The notes under the pieces were generated by a model. It saw only the letters and a program-made list of their open reading frames with translations. It was not told the DNA's origin and did not search any database. This document shows, piece after piece, positions 20,800-30,584 of a stretch of DNA of 64,000 bases (position 1 is its first letter; every line of letters starts with the position of its first letter). Source of the stretch: Shewanella nanhaiensis (GTDB lineage: Bacteria; Pseudomonadota; Gammaproteobacteria; Enterobacterales; Shewanellaceae); contig NZ_JAHZST010000007.1 of NCBI RefSeq assembly GCF_019457885.1, positions 124,001 to 188,000 on the forward strand, written 5' to 3'. The position numbers and the translations under genes were made by a program.

Positions 20800-22293
20800 T
20801 TAAATATCTTCAGGCGTCTCAAACAGCTGAGGCTGTTTTTTCTGCTTTTCATCCATCTCAACCGCAAAGCGTCTGAGATAGAAACTTGCCAGTGCTAACA
20901 TCACACCAGTTACAGCAGCAATTAAGGCTAATGAGCCAAACCAGAACAGAGCCACCACGCCTACCATATGACGGTCAACCTCACTGGCATCTTTCTTACC
21001 ATAGGCATACATGGCTAAACGGTAGACTTGGTTTTGATTAATCAGGTGACTTATCTGCGTATTTAGCAAACGTTGCTCGTTACGTAGCTCGAAGATCTGT
21101 TCATCGTATTTAAATACACGTTGAGAGATATCCTCAAGCTCAATACGCTTACCCTCTTCATAAAGCGCAACTTCACCTTTCGCAGCCTCAGTCATGCTAA
21201 AGAAGTTATCTTTTTCATTTTTAGCACGGTTAATGATGGCATTTCTAACCCGAGAGTTTTTAGCGTAACGATCGCCTATCTCTTTCTTTTTCGCATCAAT
21301 ACGTTCATTAACATCATTGACTCTGCGCTGATATTTACTGTTCACGAACTCTATCTGTTGCCTAAGTTGGTTCTCCATCAGAGACTGCTTCTCAAGTGCG
21401 TTGCCACCTAAATAACCGGTTGTGATCGTGCCGAGTTGACGCTCCTTCTCACTGATAAGGGCGCGATACTTCTTCTCAACAGCCGCTTCGGTAAAGAAGT
21501 TAGAATCGTCCATTTCAGACTTCATCTCAGCCTTCAATGCATTTAACTCTGCTAATAAACGACTGCGCTCATCCTTACTGCCAGTCACATTACCGACAAT
21601 CGTTGCGGTAAACCTATCTTCTATGACACCTTTCTCTTTAGTCCAGTCTCGATAGTAACCATCACGTATCGCCATCAAGCGATCTATCTCTTGTCTAAGC
21701 CCAGCTTCAAAGCCGTGATCGATTGAAGCTAACTGCTTATTTTTAGCCAACTCAACTTGTGAAAGATTTTCTGAAAGCTGTGTATCGAGAAGTTCTGTTT
21801 GCGCAGCTAACTCAGCATTCAACTCCTCCTCAGTAAACTTCTGCACATGATCTCTGCGCTTTTCAATCAGTTCAATTTGCGTATCGACATTCACTATCTC
21901 ATTCTTTCTATTGTCGATGGCTCGACTGAGATTTGAGAAGTTGCGCTCAAAACCATTCAACATGGTTTCAAAAGTGATTAAACTCAGGAAAAACACAAAG
22001 AAGAGAAAAATAGAGCGCCAAAGCACACTTTTCACATTCATAAAGGTAAAAACAAGGGGGATTTTACATAGCTCAACCACAGCAACCAGCAGGAAAGGTA
22101 ACCCTGCAACTACGATGGATGAGGTACTATCAATCAGATCTGTATTTTCAAAGTTAGAGATAGATTTAAAAGCTGAGACAGCCATTAAAATTGAGATAGT
22201 AAAGCCTATTAATACTGCGATAACTTCCACAGTCCAAGCTAAACGAATTAAAAAGCGGGAGTAAAAATGCACATTTTCTCTGTCGTAATACAT
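20800..22293 (-). CDS. Membrane protein with long cytoplasmic or periplasmic coiled coil, function unknown
   Basis: A 497-residue protein I do not recognise. Three hydrophobic segments lie near the N-terminus (about 17-42, 60-80 and 90-112) and one near the C-terminus (about 450-475). Between them, residues about 118-425 are almost continuous charged heptad-like sequence (Glu/Lys/Arg/Gln-rich), predicting long coiled coils. The architecture, membrane anchors at both ends around a coil, loosely resembles DUF4407-type proteins. It is a single gene on the minus strand, unrelated in strand or product to the aldolase operon beside it. A structural or membrane-tethering role is only a guess. Confidence 0.75.
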   Translation of the reverse strand: MYYDRENVHFYSRFLIRLAWTVEVIAVLIGFTISILMAVSAFKSISNFENTDLIDSTSSIVVAGLPFLLVAVVELCKIPLVFTFMNVKSVLWRSIFLFFVFFLSLITFETMLNGFERNFSNLSRAIDNRKNEIVNVDTQIELIEKRRDHVQKFTEEELNAELAAQTELLDTQLSENLSQVELAKNKQLASIDHGFEAGLRQEIDRLMAIRDGYYRDWTKEKGVIEDRFTATIVGNVTGSKDERSRLLAELNALKAEMKSEMDDSNFFTEAAVEKKYRALISEKERQLGTITTGYLGGNALEKQSLMENQLRQQIEFVNSKYQRRVNDVNERIDAKKKEIGDRYAKNSRVRNAIINRAKNEKDNFFSMTEAAKGEVALYEEGKRIELEDISQRVFKYDEQIFELRNEQRLLNTQISHLINQNQVYRLAMYAYGKKDASEVDRHMVGVVALFWFGSLALIAAVTGVMLALASFYLRRFAVEMDEKQKKQPQLFETPEDI

Positions 22294-22712
22294 TATATAA
22301 CCATTTTAATTTATTGTTATTTTCACATTCTGCCGTTCACAGATGCGGACTGCTTGCATGATAAATAGTTTGGCCATTGATACCTTATGGTAAAAACCTG
22401 CCCACTATCACTTCGGAAAAATAGCGACTAACTCATCTCACTTTGCGAGCCTCGCAGCCGAACAAACACACAAGATAATTTATTAATACGAGCCAAAATC
22501 AACATAACAGCTAAAAAGTACCACCTCCGACACCCATAAAGTTAGAATATAAAACCACAAAAACAGTAAAAACCAGTCAAATCAACCAGACGAAAAATAT
22601 TTTAACATAATTGCAAAAAAAATGAACAGGTGAAGTGGAAGCAGAAAAAGCACTAAAGAGGAGGAGGGGAAGAGAGAAAACGAGTAGTACTAAATACCAA
22701 TCAGTATGAATA
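22294..22712. other. Intergenic region without a recognisable gene
   Basis: AT-rich gap between two minus-strand genes. It must contain the promoter for the coiled-coil gene. It also contains ATACCAATCAGTAT (about 22696-22709), identical to a segment near 56495, which suggests a dispersed short repeat. No ORF with coding character is seen. Confidence 0.5.
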
Positions 22713-22713
22713 G

Positions 22714-22743
22714 AGATAAAATAAAGGGCCCACTATGGACCCT
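22714..22743 (-). terminator. Probable terminator after pgpA
   Basis: Read on the minus strand, AGGGTCC and GGGCCCT pair with one G-U over a five-base loop and are followed by TTTATTTTAT. It ends the nrdR-to-pgpA gene run. Confidence 0.55.
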
Positions 22744-22766
22744 AAAAGTGTTGCGCTTTTAGCGCA

Positions 22767-23261
22767 TTAAGCAAAGAAATAAGCTAATCCCTGCAAACAA
22801 GCTAAGGAGAAGATACCGGCAAGCACATCATCTATCATGATCCCAACCCCGCCTTTCACCTTAGCGTCTAACCAACGGATCGGCCATGGCTTAATAATGT
22901 CAAAAAAGCGAAACAGGGCAAAGCCGATAGCCAACCAAAGCCAACCAGCAGGAGCTGCGATCATAGTGATCAACAAACCAGCCACCTCATCCCATACGAT
23001 GGCGCCGTGATCGTGCACCCCCATATCTTTAGCGGCTTTATCACAGATATAAAAACCTGCAATCACACTTAGCAGAGTTAAGCCTAAGTACCACTGAATA
23101 CTTAATGGAGCCATTAATAGATACAGAGGAATAGCCGCCAAGGTACCAAAAGTGCCAGGAGCTTTTGCCATCATGCCAGAGCCAAAGCCTAAGGCTAAAA
23201 AATGGATAGGATTAGTCAGGGATAAGCGACTAAGGGCTTCATCTTTAGAAAGAAAGTTCAT
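22767..23261 (-). CDS. pgpA: Phosphatidylglycerophosphatase A
   Basis: Inner-membrane enzyme dephosphorylating phosphatidylglycerol phosphate to phosphatidylglycerol. The 164-residue protein has the conserved PgpA pattern GFGSGMMAKAPGTFGTLAAIP near residue 26, the acidic IVWDEVAG motif near 88 and GVGIMIDDVLAG near 140, with several membrane segments. The start ATG overlaps the thiL stop as TGATG, implying translational coupling. Location directly after thiL is standard in gammaproteobacteria. Confidence 0.95.
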   Translation of the reverse strand: MNFLSKDEALSRLSLTNPIHFLALGFGSGMMAKAPGTFGTLAAIPLYLLMAPLSIQWYLGLTLLSVIAGFYICDKAAKDMGVHDHGAIVWDEVAGLLITMIAAPAGWLWLAIGFALFRFFDIIKPWPIRWLDAKVKGGVGIMIDDVLAGIFSLACLQGLAYFFA

Positions 23262-24220
23262 CAGGAAAAATGTTCAAATCCAATATTAATAGGAGTGTAA
23301 GCCTGACCATCACGAAGTAGTTTCAACTTATCACCTGTGCTTATCTGGCCTATTTGAGCAAATGAAACGCCGGTATTTGCTAGGGCAATTTCAAGTGCCC
23401 CTTTTTGTGCTTCCGGGACACTAAAGAGCAGCTCATAATCTTCCCCGCCCGTTAATGCATAGCTCAATGCTTCCTCCTCTGTTACAGAGTTTTTAAGAGA
23501 AGCAGACAGTGGCAAGAGATCCACATCAATAGTGGCCCCGATACCAGACTGTTTTAACAGGTGCTGAATATCGCTCAGTAACCCGTCGGAAAGATCGATA
23601 GCGCTTGAAGCCAGCGTACGAAGGGCTTGGCCAGCAAGTACTCGTGGAGTTGGATAATAGTGACGATTAATTAAAAAATCTGCATCTTCAGGACTCGAGG
23701 TCCTGTTACCACGAATAAGATCTAGCCCTAAAGCCGAATCCCCTAACGTGCCAGTGACATAGATCCAATCACCAATTCTGGCGCCACTTCGTGTTAAACC
23801 TGTGCCCGCTTGTACCTGCCCGTTAACCGTAATAGTGATAGAGCGTGGCCCACGAGTCGTGTCACCACCAACAAGGGCAATATTGTAATACTCAGCAGCT
23901 TCAAATAGACCAGCACTGTAACTGGTTAACCACTGCTCATCCACTTCAGGCAATGTCAGCGCTAACGTCATCCAAGCAGGCTCCGCCCCCATAGAGGCAA
24001 GATCTGAGAGATTAACCGCCAGTGATTTATAACCTAAGGCTTTTGGAGGAATATCGGGATAGAAGTGAACATTCTCAACTAAAGTGTCACAGGATATTGC
24101 GATGGATTTATTGACTGCGGGTGTCACTAAAGCACAGTCGTCGCCAATACCTAGCTCAACATCACGACGTGACAGAGCTTGCTTGGCAAAAAAGTGTTCG
24201 ATTAATTGAAATTCTTTCAC
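23261..24220 (-). CDS. thiL: Thiamine-monophosphate kinase
   Basis: Phosphorylates thiamine monophosphate to the active cofactor thiamine diphosphate. The 319-residue protein shows the PurM-like ATP-binding pattern: GIGDDCALV near residue 25, SCDTLVENVHF near 45 and NLSDLASMGAEP near 70. YVTGTLGDSALGL, IDLSDGL and GGEDYELLF follow further on. Length and motif order match the family. It is preceded by nusB with a 133-base gap holding a terminator, so thiL and pgpA may have their own promoter. Confidence 0.96.
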   Translation of the reverse strand: MKEFQLIEHFFAKQALSRRDVELGIGDDCALVTPAVNKSIAISCDTLVENVHFYPDIPPKALGYKSLAVNLSDLASMGAEPAWMTLALTLPEVDEQWLTSYSAGLFEAAEYYNIALVGGDTTRGPRSITITVNGQVQAGTGLTRSGARIGDWIYVTGTLGDSALGLDLIRGNRTSSPEDADFLINRHYYPTPRVLAGQALRTLASSAIDLSDGLLSDIQHLLKQSGIGATIDVDLLPLSASLKNSVTEEEALSYALTGGEDYELLFSVPEAQKGALEIALANTGVSFAQIGQISTGDKLKLLRDGQAYTPINIGFEHFS

Positions 24221-24318
24221 AGGAATAAGCTCTCGTTAGCTGGATAATAAAGCTAAAATAAGACCAAGTATAGATGAAATTTGCTGCTACCTGAGTACTG
24301 AAATAGAGGAAGAAAGAC

Positions 24319-24344
24319 AAAAAAAACGGCATCCAAAGATGCCG
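24319..24344 (-). terminator. Intrinsic terminator after nusB
   Basis: On the minus strand CGGCATC and GATGCCG form a perfect stem with a four-base loop, followed by eight T residues, ten bases after the nusB stop. Confidence 0.9.
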
Positions 24345-24353
24345 CCTGTTGTA

Positions 24354-24758
24354 TTACTTACGACCTACAATCTTGTCGAGAATACCATTTACGAACTTAT
24401 GGCCATCTTCGGCACCGAACGCTTTCGCTAGTTCGATAGCCTCATTAATTGCCACCTTATAAGGTACATCCTTACGGAATGTAAGCTCATAAGTTGCCAG
24501 TCTTAACACAGCTTTCTCTATAGGAGAGACCTCATCATAAGGACGCTCGATATGAGGTGTGATCAACTCGTCTATTTGAGCCTGTTTTGTCGCTGTTCCC
24601 GATAATAGCTCACGGAAGTAAGTTACATCGATACCATCAATCTTCTGCTCAGTCAGAAACTCATGCTCAACATCAGCAATGTTATTTCCACTTAACTGCC
24701 AAGAGTAAATGGCTTGAACGGCTAAACGGCGGGCCTTGCGGCGCTCAGAAGGCTTCAT
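24354..24758 (-). CDS. nusB: Transcription antitermination factor NusB
   Basis: RNA-binding helical protein that joins NusE on boxA in rRNA antitermination complexes. The 134-residue protein has the conserved N-terminal [19 protein letters not shown] segment, the FRELLSG motif, and the C-terminal [28 protein letters not shown] signature. It lies eight bases after ribH, the usual gammaproteobacterial pairing. Confidence 0.97.
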   Translation of the reverse strand: MKPSERRKARRLAVQAIYSWQLSGNNIADVEHEFLTEQKIDGIDVTYFRELLSGTATKQAQIDELITPHIERPYDEVSPIEKAVLRLATYELTFRKDVPYKVAINEAIELAKAFGAEDGHKFVNGILDKIVGRK

Positions 24759-24766
24759 CTCTATTC

Positions 24767-25249
24767 CTAATCTTGCAACTGCTGTTCTAGTTCTTGCAGC
24801 ACGTTGACCATTTCAAGCAGACCAAGTGCAGCTTCACCGCCCTTGTTACCCGCTTTAGTACCTGAGCGTTCAATCGCTTGCTCTATGGTATCGGTGGTCA
24901 AAACGCCAAATGAAACAGGAAGATCAAACTCAAGAGCAACCTGAGCTAGACCTTTGTTACATTCACCTGCAACAAAATCAAAGTGTGGCGTACCGCCACG
25001 GATAACTGCACCTAGTGCAATTATGCCATCAAATTTACCGCTAGCAGCAACACGACGTGCAGCCAAGGGTAACTCTACCGCTCCAGGAACACGTATTACT
25101 GTGATGTTCTCATCAGCAACCTGACCAAAGCGTTTCAGTGTATCGACCGCACCTTCAAGTAAACTTTCAACAACAAAGCTGTTAAAACGTGATACTACGA
25201 TAGCAACCTTTGCATTTTTCGACTCGATATTACCTTGAACTACGTTCAT
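24767..25249 (-). CDS. ribH: 6,7-dimethyl-8-ribityllumazine synthase
   Basis: Condenses 5-amino-6-ribitylamino-uracil with 3,4-dihydroxy-2-butanone 4-phosphate, the penultimate riboflavin step. The 160-residue protein has [17 protein letters not shown] near residue 18, [13 protein letters not shown] near 54 and [14 protein letters not shown] near 81, with the catalytic histidine in PHFD. Adjacent genes supply substrates and the following enzyme. Confidence 0.97.
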
Positions 25250-25358
25250 TTATCTTACCTAAATTAGCTAATTTTACCGGCACGGGCACGGAAGAGGCAG
25301 TATGATAGCACAGCCTGCCGCTGGTTCCCCATGCAATTATTTATAAATTTATATAATT

Positions 25359-26462
25359 CTATTCAGAAATGTACTCTGTCACTTCTAAACCGAAACCTGA
25401 AAGTGAGTGGTAGCGCTTCGGTGAGCTCAACAGACGCATCTTAGTCACGCCCACACTCGCTAGAATTTGAGAACCCACGCCCACTTGGCTAGAGGTTCCT
25501 TTCCACTTAGCCGCTGCAACCGCTTGACCTTTATCTTCAAGTTCAAAGGCTTTCACTTTGGCTAGAATATCACTGCTATGCTCTTGGTGACCAAGAAGTA
25601 CTAGCACACCACCTTCATCAGCAATACGTTTCATCGCCTTCTCAAGTGGCCAGCTGCGCTCTTGATCACGCTCAGAGTGAAGTAGATCATTAAAGGTGTT
25701 TTGCAGATGTACTCGAACTAAGCCATCCTCTTTCACTGCGCCTTTAATCAATACATAGTGAAGTTGGTTATCGATTGTGTCTCTGAAAGTCAACATATCG
25801 AACTCACCAAAACGGGTTGGCAACTTACATTGAGCTTCACGAACCACATTGGTCTCTTTGGTATTACGATACTCAATAAGGTCTGCAATCGTGCCCATCT
25901 TAAGACCATGCTCTTTAGCGAAGATCTCCAGATCTGGACGACGAGCCATAGTGCCATCATCATTTAGGATCTCAACGATAACCGACGAGGCTTCAAAACC
26001 AGCAAGACGGGCTAAATCACAACCCGCTTCAGTGTGACCTGCGCGGATAAGTACCCCGCCCTCTTTCGCCATTAACGGAAAGATGTGACCTGGCTGGACG
26101 ATATCACTTGGCTTGGCATCTTTACCTACTGCAGCAAGTACTGTCACAGCGCGATCTTGCGCCGAAATACCAGTGGTTACCCCCTCTGCGGCTTCAATAG
26201 AAACCGTGAAATTGGTAGAGAACTGCGCATTATTGTCACTCACCATCAAGGGCAGGTTTAACTGCTGACAGCGCGCCTGAGTTAAGGTCTGACAGATTAA
26301 ACCACGACCAAACTTGGCCATAAAGTTAATCGCTTCAGCGGTAACCATATCTGCCGCCATGATCAGATCGCCTTCATTCTCTCTATCTTCATCGTCCATC
26401 AAGATAACCATTTTACCGAGGCGAATATCTTCGATGATCTCTTCTATACTGTGTAACGACAT
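25359..26462 (-). CDS. ribBX: 3,4-dihydroxy-2-butanone 4-phosphate synthase with degenerate GTP cyclohydrolase II domain (RibBX type)
   Basis: The N-terminal half (about 1-205) is a complete RibB domain with the acidic [12 protein letters not shown] motif near residue 23 and the [14 protein letters not shown] segment near 142, which makes the four-carbon riboflavin precursor from ribulose 5-phosphate. The C-terminal half aligns in position with GTP cyclohydrolase II. However, the zinc-binding stretch, normally three cysteines near HSECLTGD and RCDCG, reads [20 protein letters not shown] and has none of them. Cyclohydrolase activity is therefore not expected. This hybrid, called RibBX in the literature on Proteobacteria, occurs in Shewanella. 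Another ribA must exist elsewhere if riboflavin is made. Confidence 0.88.
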   Translation of the reverse strand: MSLHSIEEIIEDIRLGKMVILMDDEDRENEGDLIMAADMVTAEAINFMAKFGRGLICQTLTQARCQQLNLPLMVSDNNAQFSTNFTVSIEAAEGVTTGISAQDRAVTVLAAVGKDAKPSDIVQPGHIFPLMAKEGGVLIRAGHTEAGCDLARLAGFEASSVIVEILNDDGTMARRPDLEIFAKEHGLKMGTIADLIEYRNTKETNVVREAQCKLPTRFGEFDMLTFRDTIDNQLHYVLIKGAVKEDGLVRVHLQNTFNDLLHSERDQERSWPLEKAMKRIADEGGVLVLLGHQEHSSDILAKVKAFELEDKGQAVAAAKWKGTSSQVGVGSQILASVGVTKMRLLSSPKRYHSLSGFGLEVTEYISE

Positions 26463-26543
26463 TGTAAGGCCTTAATGTTTAATTCTAATGTAATTTTACT
26501 AAAGTAAATCGGTATTTTGCTAAGCTAAACTTACCGCCATCTT

Positions 26544-27206
26544 CTAGCGTAAAAAACCTGAACGAGCGAGCAGATCCATGGTCACATTCGACTCAGGTGT
26601 TTGCGCTTTATCGCCGGCATAACTCATTAAACGCTCCAGATGACGGGCAATAAGATCAACCTCAAGGTTCACCGTATCACCGGCCTTCATATCCACTAAG
26701 GTAGTTTCACCAGCAGTATGAGGCACTATGGTCAATCTAAAGCGATTATCTTGTACTTCATTGACGGTCAAACTGACCCCATCGATAGTAATAGAGCCTT
26801 TATGGGCGATATACCTAGCTAACTCGACTGGCGCGGTTAACCAGAACTCAATCGCTTTACCGCGAAGCTGTCTGTCATCCACCGATGCGATACCATCGAC
26901 ATGACCGCTGACCATATGCCCACCAAGACGAGTCGTTGGCGTTACCGCTTTCTCAAGGTTAACCTTTCGTCCAACTTGATAGTGAGCAAAACCAGTTAAA
27001 CTTACCGTTTCAGCTGAGATGTCGGCCACATAGCCATCACTCATGCACTCAACAACGGTCAGACATACGCCATTAGTGGCAATACTGTCACCAAGACGAA
27101 CATCGCCTAAGTCTAACTTTCCACTGGCTACGGTAAGGCGAATATCATCACCACGACGTTCAATTTTGCGCAGCGTACCTACTGATTCAATGATCCCGGT
27201 AAACAT
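26544..27206 (-). CDS. ribE: Riboflavin synthase, alpha subunit
   Basis: Dismutates two 6,7-dimethyl-8-ribityllumazine molecules to riboflavin. The 220-residue protein is made of two lumazine-binding beta-barrel repeats. The first begins with MFTGIIESVGT and contains NGVCLTV; the second contains VSGHVDGIA and GVSLTVN. Length is standard. It starts three bases after the ribD stop, so the two are cotranscribed. Confidence 0.97.
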   Translation of the reverse strand: MFTGIIESVGTLRKIERRGDDIRLTVASGKLDLGDVRLGDSIATNGVCLTVVECMSDGYVADISAETVSLTGFAHYQVGRKVNLEKAVTPTTRLGGHMVSGHVDGIASVDDRQLRGKAIEFWLTAPVELARYIAHKGSITIDGVSLTVNEVQDNRFRLTIVPHTAGETTLVDMKAGDTVNLEVDLIARHLERLMSYAGDKAQTPESNVTMDLLARSGFLR

Positions 27207-27209
27207 GAA

Positions 27210-28349
27210 TTATGACCTTATATCTAATGTTAAGCGGGTATCAGCCCCGACTTTACGTTCATCGACAAGCTTGATAGCTGGTATCTGTGACATAGCAGTA
27301 TACTCAGGAAGTGTGATTAAGTTACGTCCACTTGAGCCTAATATTTTCAGCGCCTGATAAAGTACTAACTCATCACCATGGCCTTGAGCGATAACACTCC
27401 CAGCCAAGGTTGCCCCCGCTTCAATAAGCACAGAGTTACACTGCTTTCCTAAATATTTAAACAGCTCATTGAGATCCACACGCCCAGACTCATCGCAGTT
27501 CAGCTTTAACTGCTTAACATGTGACGGCCAGCTTTGCTGCTCTATAGCTGGGTAATCATCACAAGAGACCAGAAGAATTGGCGACTCAATCGCAAATAGG
27601 GCTAAATCTGATGTTACCCGAGCACGGCTATCCAATACGACTCGAAGCGGTTGATGTAGATCGCTTTCGCTGTGTTTATCGGCTAATGAGCCCAACTCGC
27701 TATGGCGAACATTGAGTGATGGATTATCGGCCAAGATGGTCTCAACACCTGTCACCAAGGCGCAGTGACGGGCACGAAGTCTTTGTACATCACGGCGAGC
27801 CTCTGGACCTGTGATCCATTTTGAAGCGCCATTGGCTAATGCCGTTTTGCCATCTAAGCTCGAAGCCAGTTTAACCGTTACCCAAGGTAGACCTGCCTCC
27901 ATACGCTTCATAAAGCCGGGATTGATCTTATAGGCTTCATCTTGAAGTAAACCAACATCAACTTGAATACCTGCGTCCCTGAGCATGGCAATGCCACGTC
28001 CACAAACCTGAGGATTTGGATCTTCAACCGCAACAACAACGCGAGCAAGCTGATTTTTAATAAGAGCTTCAGCGCAGGGGGGGGTACGACCATAATGGCT
28101 GCATGGCTCAAGGGTAACATAGGCTGTTCCGCCTTTAGCCCCGAGATTGAGATCACTATTTGCCATTGCCAGAGCATGCACTTCAGCATGGGGGCCACCC
28201 GCTTTGATATGGAAACCTTCGCCGAGGATCTGTCCATCTTTGGTGACGACACAACCCACACACGGATTTGGCCGAGTGGTATACAAACCTTGGCGCGCCA
28301 GTTTGATGGCGTGGCCCATCATCTCAATATCTTCTACAGACCAGTTCAT
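27210..28349 (-). CDS. ribD: Bifunctional diaminohydroxyphosphoribosylaminopyrimidine deaminase / 5-amino-6-(5-phosphoribosylamino)uracil reductase
   Basis: Two consecutive riboflavin steps in one 379-residue protein. The N-terminal deaminase domain has the zinc site HAEVHAL near residue 52 and PCSHYGRTPPC near 82. The C-terminal reductase domain (about 150-379) contains KLASSLDGKTALANG and KWITGPEARRDVQRLR. A run of eight C residues on the coding strand falls in the conserved TPPC codons; the frame remains intact. Located between nrdR and ribE as in most relatives. Confidence 0.97.
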   Translation of the reverse strand: MNWSVEDIEMMGHAIKLARQGLYTTRPNPCVGCVVTKDGQILGEGFHIKAGGPHAEVHALAMANSDLNLGAKGGTAYVTLEPCSHYGRTPPCAEALIKNQLARVVVAVEDPNPQVCGRGIAMLRDAGIQVDVGLLQDEAYKINPGFMKRMEAGLPWVTVKLASSLDGKTALANGASKWITGPEARRDVQRLRARHCALVTGVETILADNPSLNVRHSELGSLADKHSESDLHQPLRVVLDSRARVTSDLALFAIESPILLVSCDDYPAIEQQSWPSHVKQLKLNCDESGRVDLNELFKYLGKQCNSVLIEAGATLAGSVIAQGHGDELVLYQALKILGSSGRNLITLPEYTAMSQIPAIKLVDERKVGADTRLTLDIRS

Positions 28350-28372
28350 GGAGTACCCTTCAATTTAGCCTG

Positions 28373-28822
28373 CTATTTCTGTAGTTTAGCGATCGCATCG
28401 CCAAACTCTGAAACATCTTCAAAAGCACGGTAGACTGAGGCAAAACGGATATAGGCAACCTTATCGAGATTCACCAACTGATCCATCATCAAGTTACCTA
28501 TCATCTCAGACTTGATCTCTCGCTCTCCGGTTCCACGCAGCGTTGACTTAATTTTTGTCAAAGCTTGTTCGATTTGATCCATAGAAACCGGACGCTTCTC
28601 GACAGCCCTAAGCATGCCGCCACGTAACTTCTCTTCATCGAAAGGCTGACGACTACCATCTTGTTTTACCACCCGAGGCATTACGAGTTCAGCGCCTTCA
28701 AAGGTAGTAAATCTTTCATGACACTCAGCACACTCACGACGACGTCTGACTTGATGGCCATCGGCCACCAAACGGGAATCGATCACCTTAGTATCAGTTG
28801 CGCTGCAAAATGGACAATGCAT
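28373..28822 (-). CDS. nrdR: Transcriptional repressor NrdR
   Basis: ATP/dATP-sensing repressor of ribonucleotide reductase operons. The 149-residue protein starts with the zinc ribbon (CPFC near residue 3 and CAEC near 31, within [17 protein letters not shown]) and continues with the ATP-cone domain containing [20 protein letters not shown]. Length and both domains are complete. It is the first gene of the run leading into riboflavin synthesis. Confidence 0.97.
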   Translation of the reverse strand: MHCPFCSATDTKVIDSRLVADGHQVRRRRECAECHERFTTFEGAELVMPRVVKQDGSRQPFDEEKLRGGMLRAVEKRPVSMDQIEQALTKIKSTLRGTGEREIKSEMIGNLMMDQLVNLDKVAYIRFASVYRAFEDVSEFGDAIAKLQK

Positions 28823-28915
28823 TGAGCCTCCAGCGGAAAAATAGAATAAAAAAGGATGATTTAGAGTTACAACTCTAAATCAGAGTTTGCATTTACTCAA
28901 TCACAATCCTCAGAT

Positions 28916-28942
28916 ACAAAAATGGCCGCTATAAAGCGGCCA
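28916..28942 (-). terminator. Intrinsic terminator after glyA
   Basis: TGGCCGCT and AGCGGCCA form an eight-base stem with a short loop; on the minus strand it is followed by TTTTTG. It separates glyA from nrdR. Confidence 0.85.
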
Positions 28943-28971
28943 CCGAAGTTTACCTGATTTAACCCTTAAGG

Positions 28972-30228
28972 TTAACCGTAAACAGGGAACTTAGCGCACA
29001 ATTCAAGAACCTGGTTCTTAACACGCTCAATTGTTCCTTCGTTAGTAATGTCATCTAGCACATCACACATCCAGTTGGTCAGTTCAACCGCTTGCGCTTC
29101 TTTAAAGCCACGGCGAGTGATTGCTGGAGAACCGATACGTAGACCTGAGGTCACAAATGGAGAGCGTGGATCATTTGGTACTGAGTTTTTGTTAACAGTA
29201 ATGTTAGCAAGACCTAGCGCTGCATCGGCATCTTTACCTGTGATATCTTTACTGATTAAATCAAGCAGGAACAGATGGTTATCTGTACCGCCGGACACAA
29301 CATCATAGCCACGTTCGATAAAGGTTTTAGCCATCGCCTGTGCATTAACAACAACCTGCTCTTGGTAAGCGGTGAACTCAGGCTCTAATGCCTCTTTAAA
29401 TGCAACCGCTTTAGCAGCGATAACATGCATTAAAGGACCACCTTGACCACCTGGGAAAACAGCAGAGTTCAGCTTCTTGTAGATAGCTTCATCATCAATC
29501 GCAGAAAGAATTAGACCACCACGAGGGCCCGCAAGCGTCTTATGCGTTGTGGTTGTCACAACATGAGCATGTGGAAGCGGATTTGGATAGATACCCGCAG
29601 CAATAAGACCCGCTACGTGAGCCATATCAACAAACAGGTAAGCACCTACTTTGTCTGCGATCTCACGGAACTTGCCCCAATCAATGATACCTGAGTAAGC
29701 ACTGAAACCTGCGATAATCATCTTTGGCTTATGCTCAACAGCAAGACGCTCAACTTCAGCGTAATCGATCTTACCTGTTGTTTCGTCAATACCATATTGA
29801 ACAGAGTTATAAAGCTTACCAGAGAAGCTAACGTGTGAGCCGTGAGTCAAGTGACCACCATGAGCTAGGCTCATGCCTAGTACTGTGTCACCGCCTTCAA
29901 GCAGCGCCATAAATACAGCTGCGTTTGCTTGTGAACCAGAGTGTGGTTGAACGTTAGCATAGGTCGCACCAAACAGCTCTTTAGCACGAGAAATTGCTAA
30001 CTCTTCAGCAATATCAACATGCTCACAACCGCCGTAGTAACGCTTACCAGGGTAACCTTCAGCGTACTTGTTAGTCAGCTGAGAACCTTGAGCTTCCAGA
30101 ACACGTGGACTGGTGTAATTTTCTGAAGCGATAAGTTCGATGTGCTCTTCTTGACGACGAGTCTCATCTTGAATCGCTTGAAACAGTTGTGGATCAAAGT
30201 CCGCGATATTCATATCTTTTTTCAGCAT
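28972..30228 (-). CDS. glyA: Serine hydroxymethyltransferase
   Basis: PLP enzyme interconverting serine and glycine with tetrahydrofolate, the main one-carbon source. The 418-residue protein has [10 protein letters not shown] near residue 33 and [14 protein letters not shown] near 60. The cofactor lysine lies in [16 protein letters not shown] near residue 230. Length and sequence are fully typical. It is a single-gene unit with its own promoter and terminator and is divergent from ettA. Confidence 0.98.
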   Translation of the reverse strand: MLKKDMNIADFDPQLFQAIQDETRRQEEHIELIASENYTSPRVLEAQGSQLTNKYAEGYPGKRYYGGCEHVDIAEELAISRAKELFGATYANVQPHSGSQANAAVFMALLEGGDTVLGMSLAHGGHLTHGSHVSFSGKLYNSVQYGIDETTGKIDYAEVERLAVEHKPKMIIAGFSAYSGIIDWGKFREIADKVGAYLFVDMAHVAGLIAAGIYPNPLPHAHVVTTTTHKTLAGPRGGLILSAIDDEAIYKKLNSAVFPGGQGGPLMHVIAAKAVAFKEALEPEFTAYQEQVVVNAQAMAKTFIERGYDVVSGGTDNHLFLLDLISKDITGKDADAALGLANITVNKNSVPNDPRSPFVTSGLRIGSPAITRRGFKEAQAVELTNWMCDVLDDITNEGTIERVKNQVLELCAKFPVYG

Positions 30229-30584
30229 TGCTTACTCCAGCTGTAAATACTTATAGTAGGGTTGCGCGGTATTCTACAGCGCATTTGATCACAATCACAG
30301 TATTTGAAAGATGAAATTAGCTACAGTTAATGATGAACATGACTCACATGGTCATCAAATCCAGACTGTCGCTGATATTTAAAGCTGTTTTATCTAGAAA
30401 AATCCCTTAAGCCGTTAGTTTGATAGCGATTATAGAAAACACTTTTCTCAGTAACATCACTCCCCCTCTCATGGTAAATAGCGAGACCTCTCACTTCCTA
30501 TCAAATATCTAAAAGAACTCTGTTTAGCTTCCCCATTTAATCAAGTAGAATCATGCCATTGTTTTGTCATAGAAGATGAAAATC
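30229..30584. promoter_or_regulatory. Divergent promoter region of glyA and ettA
   Basis: A 356-base gap between outward-reading genes. It must hold both promoters. I looked for a PurR- or MetR-like palindrome near glyA, as known in E. coli, and saw no convincing match. No ORF or RNA gene is visible. Confidence 0.45.

Noticed and set aside
28079..28086. Run of eight G on the plus strand as a phase-variation site in ribD
   Set aside because: The run encodes the conserved TPPC zinc-site residues of an essential-type enzyme and the frame is intact; switching it off would make no sense.
26463..28372. FMN riboswitch ahead of the riboflavin genes
   Set aside because: The gaps between nrdR, ribD, ribE and ribBX are too short or lack the conserved RFN helices.
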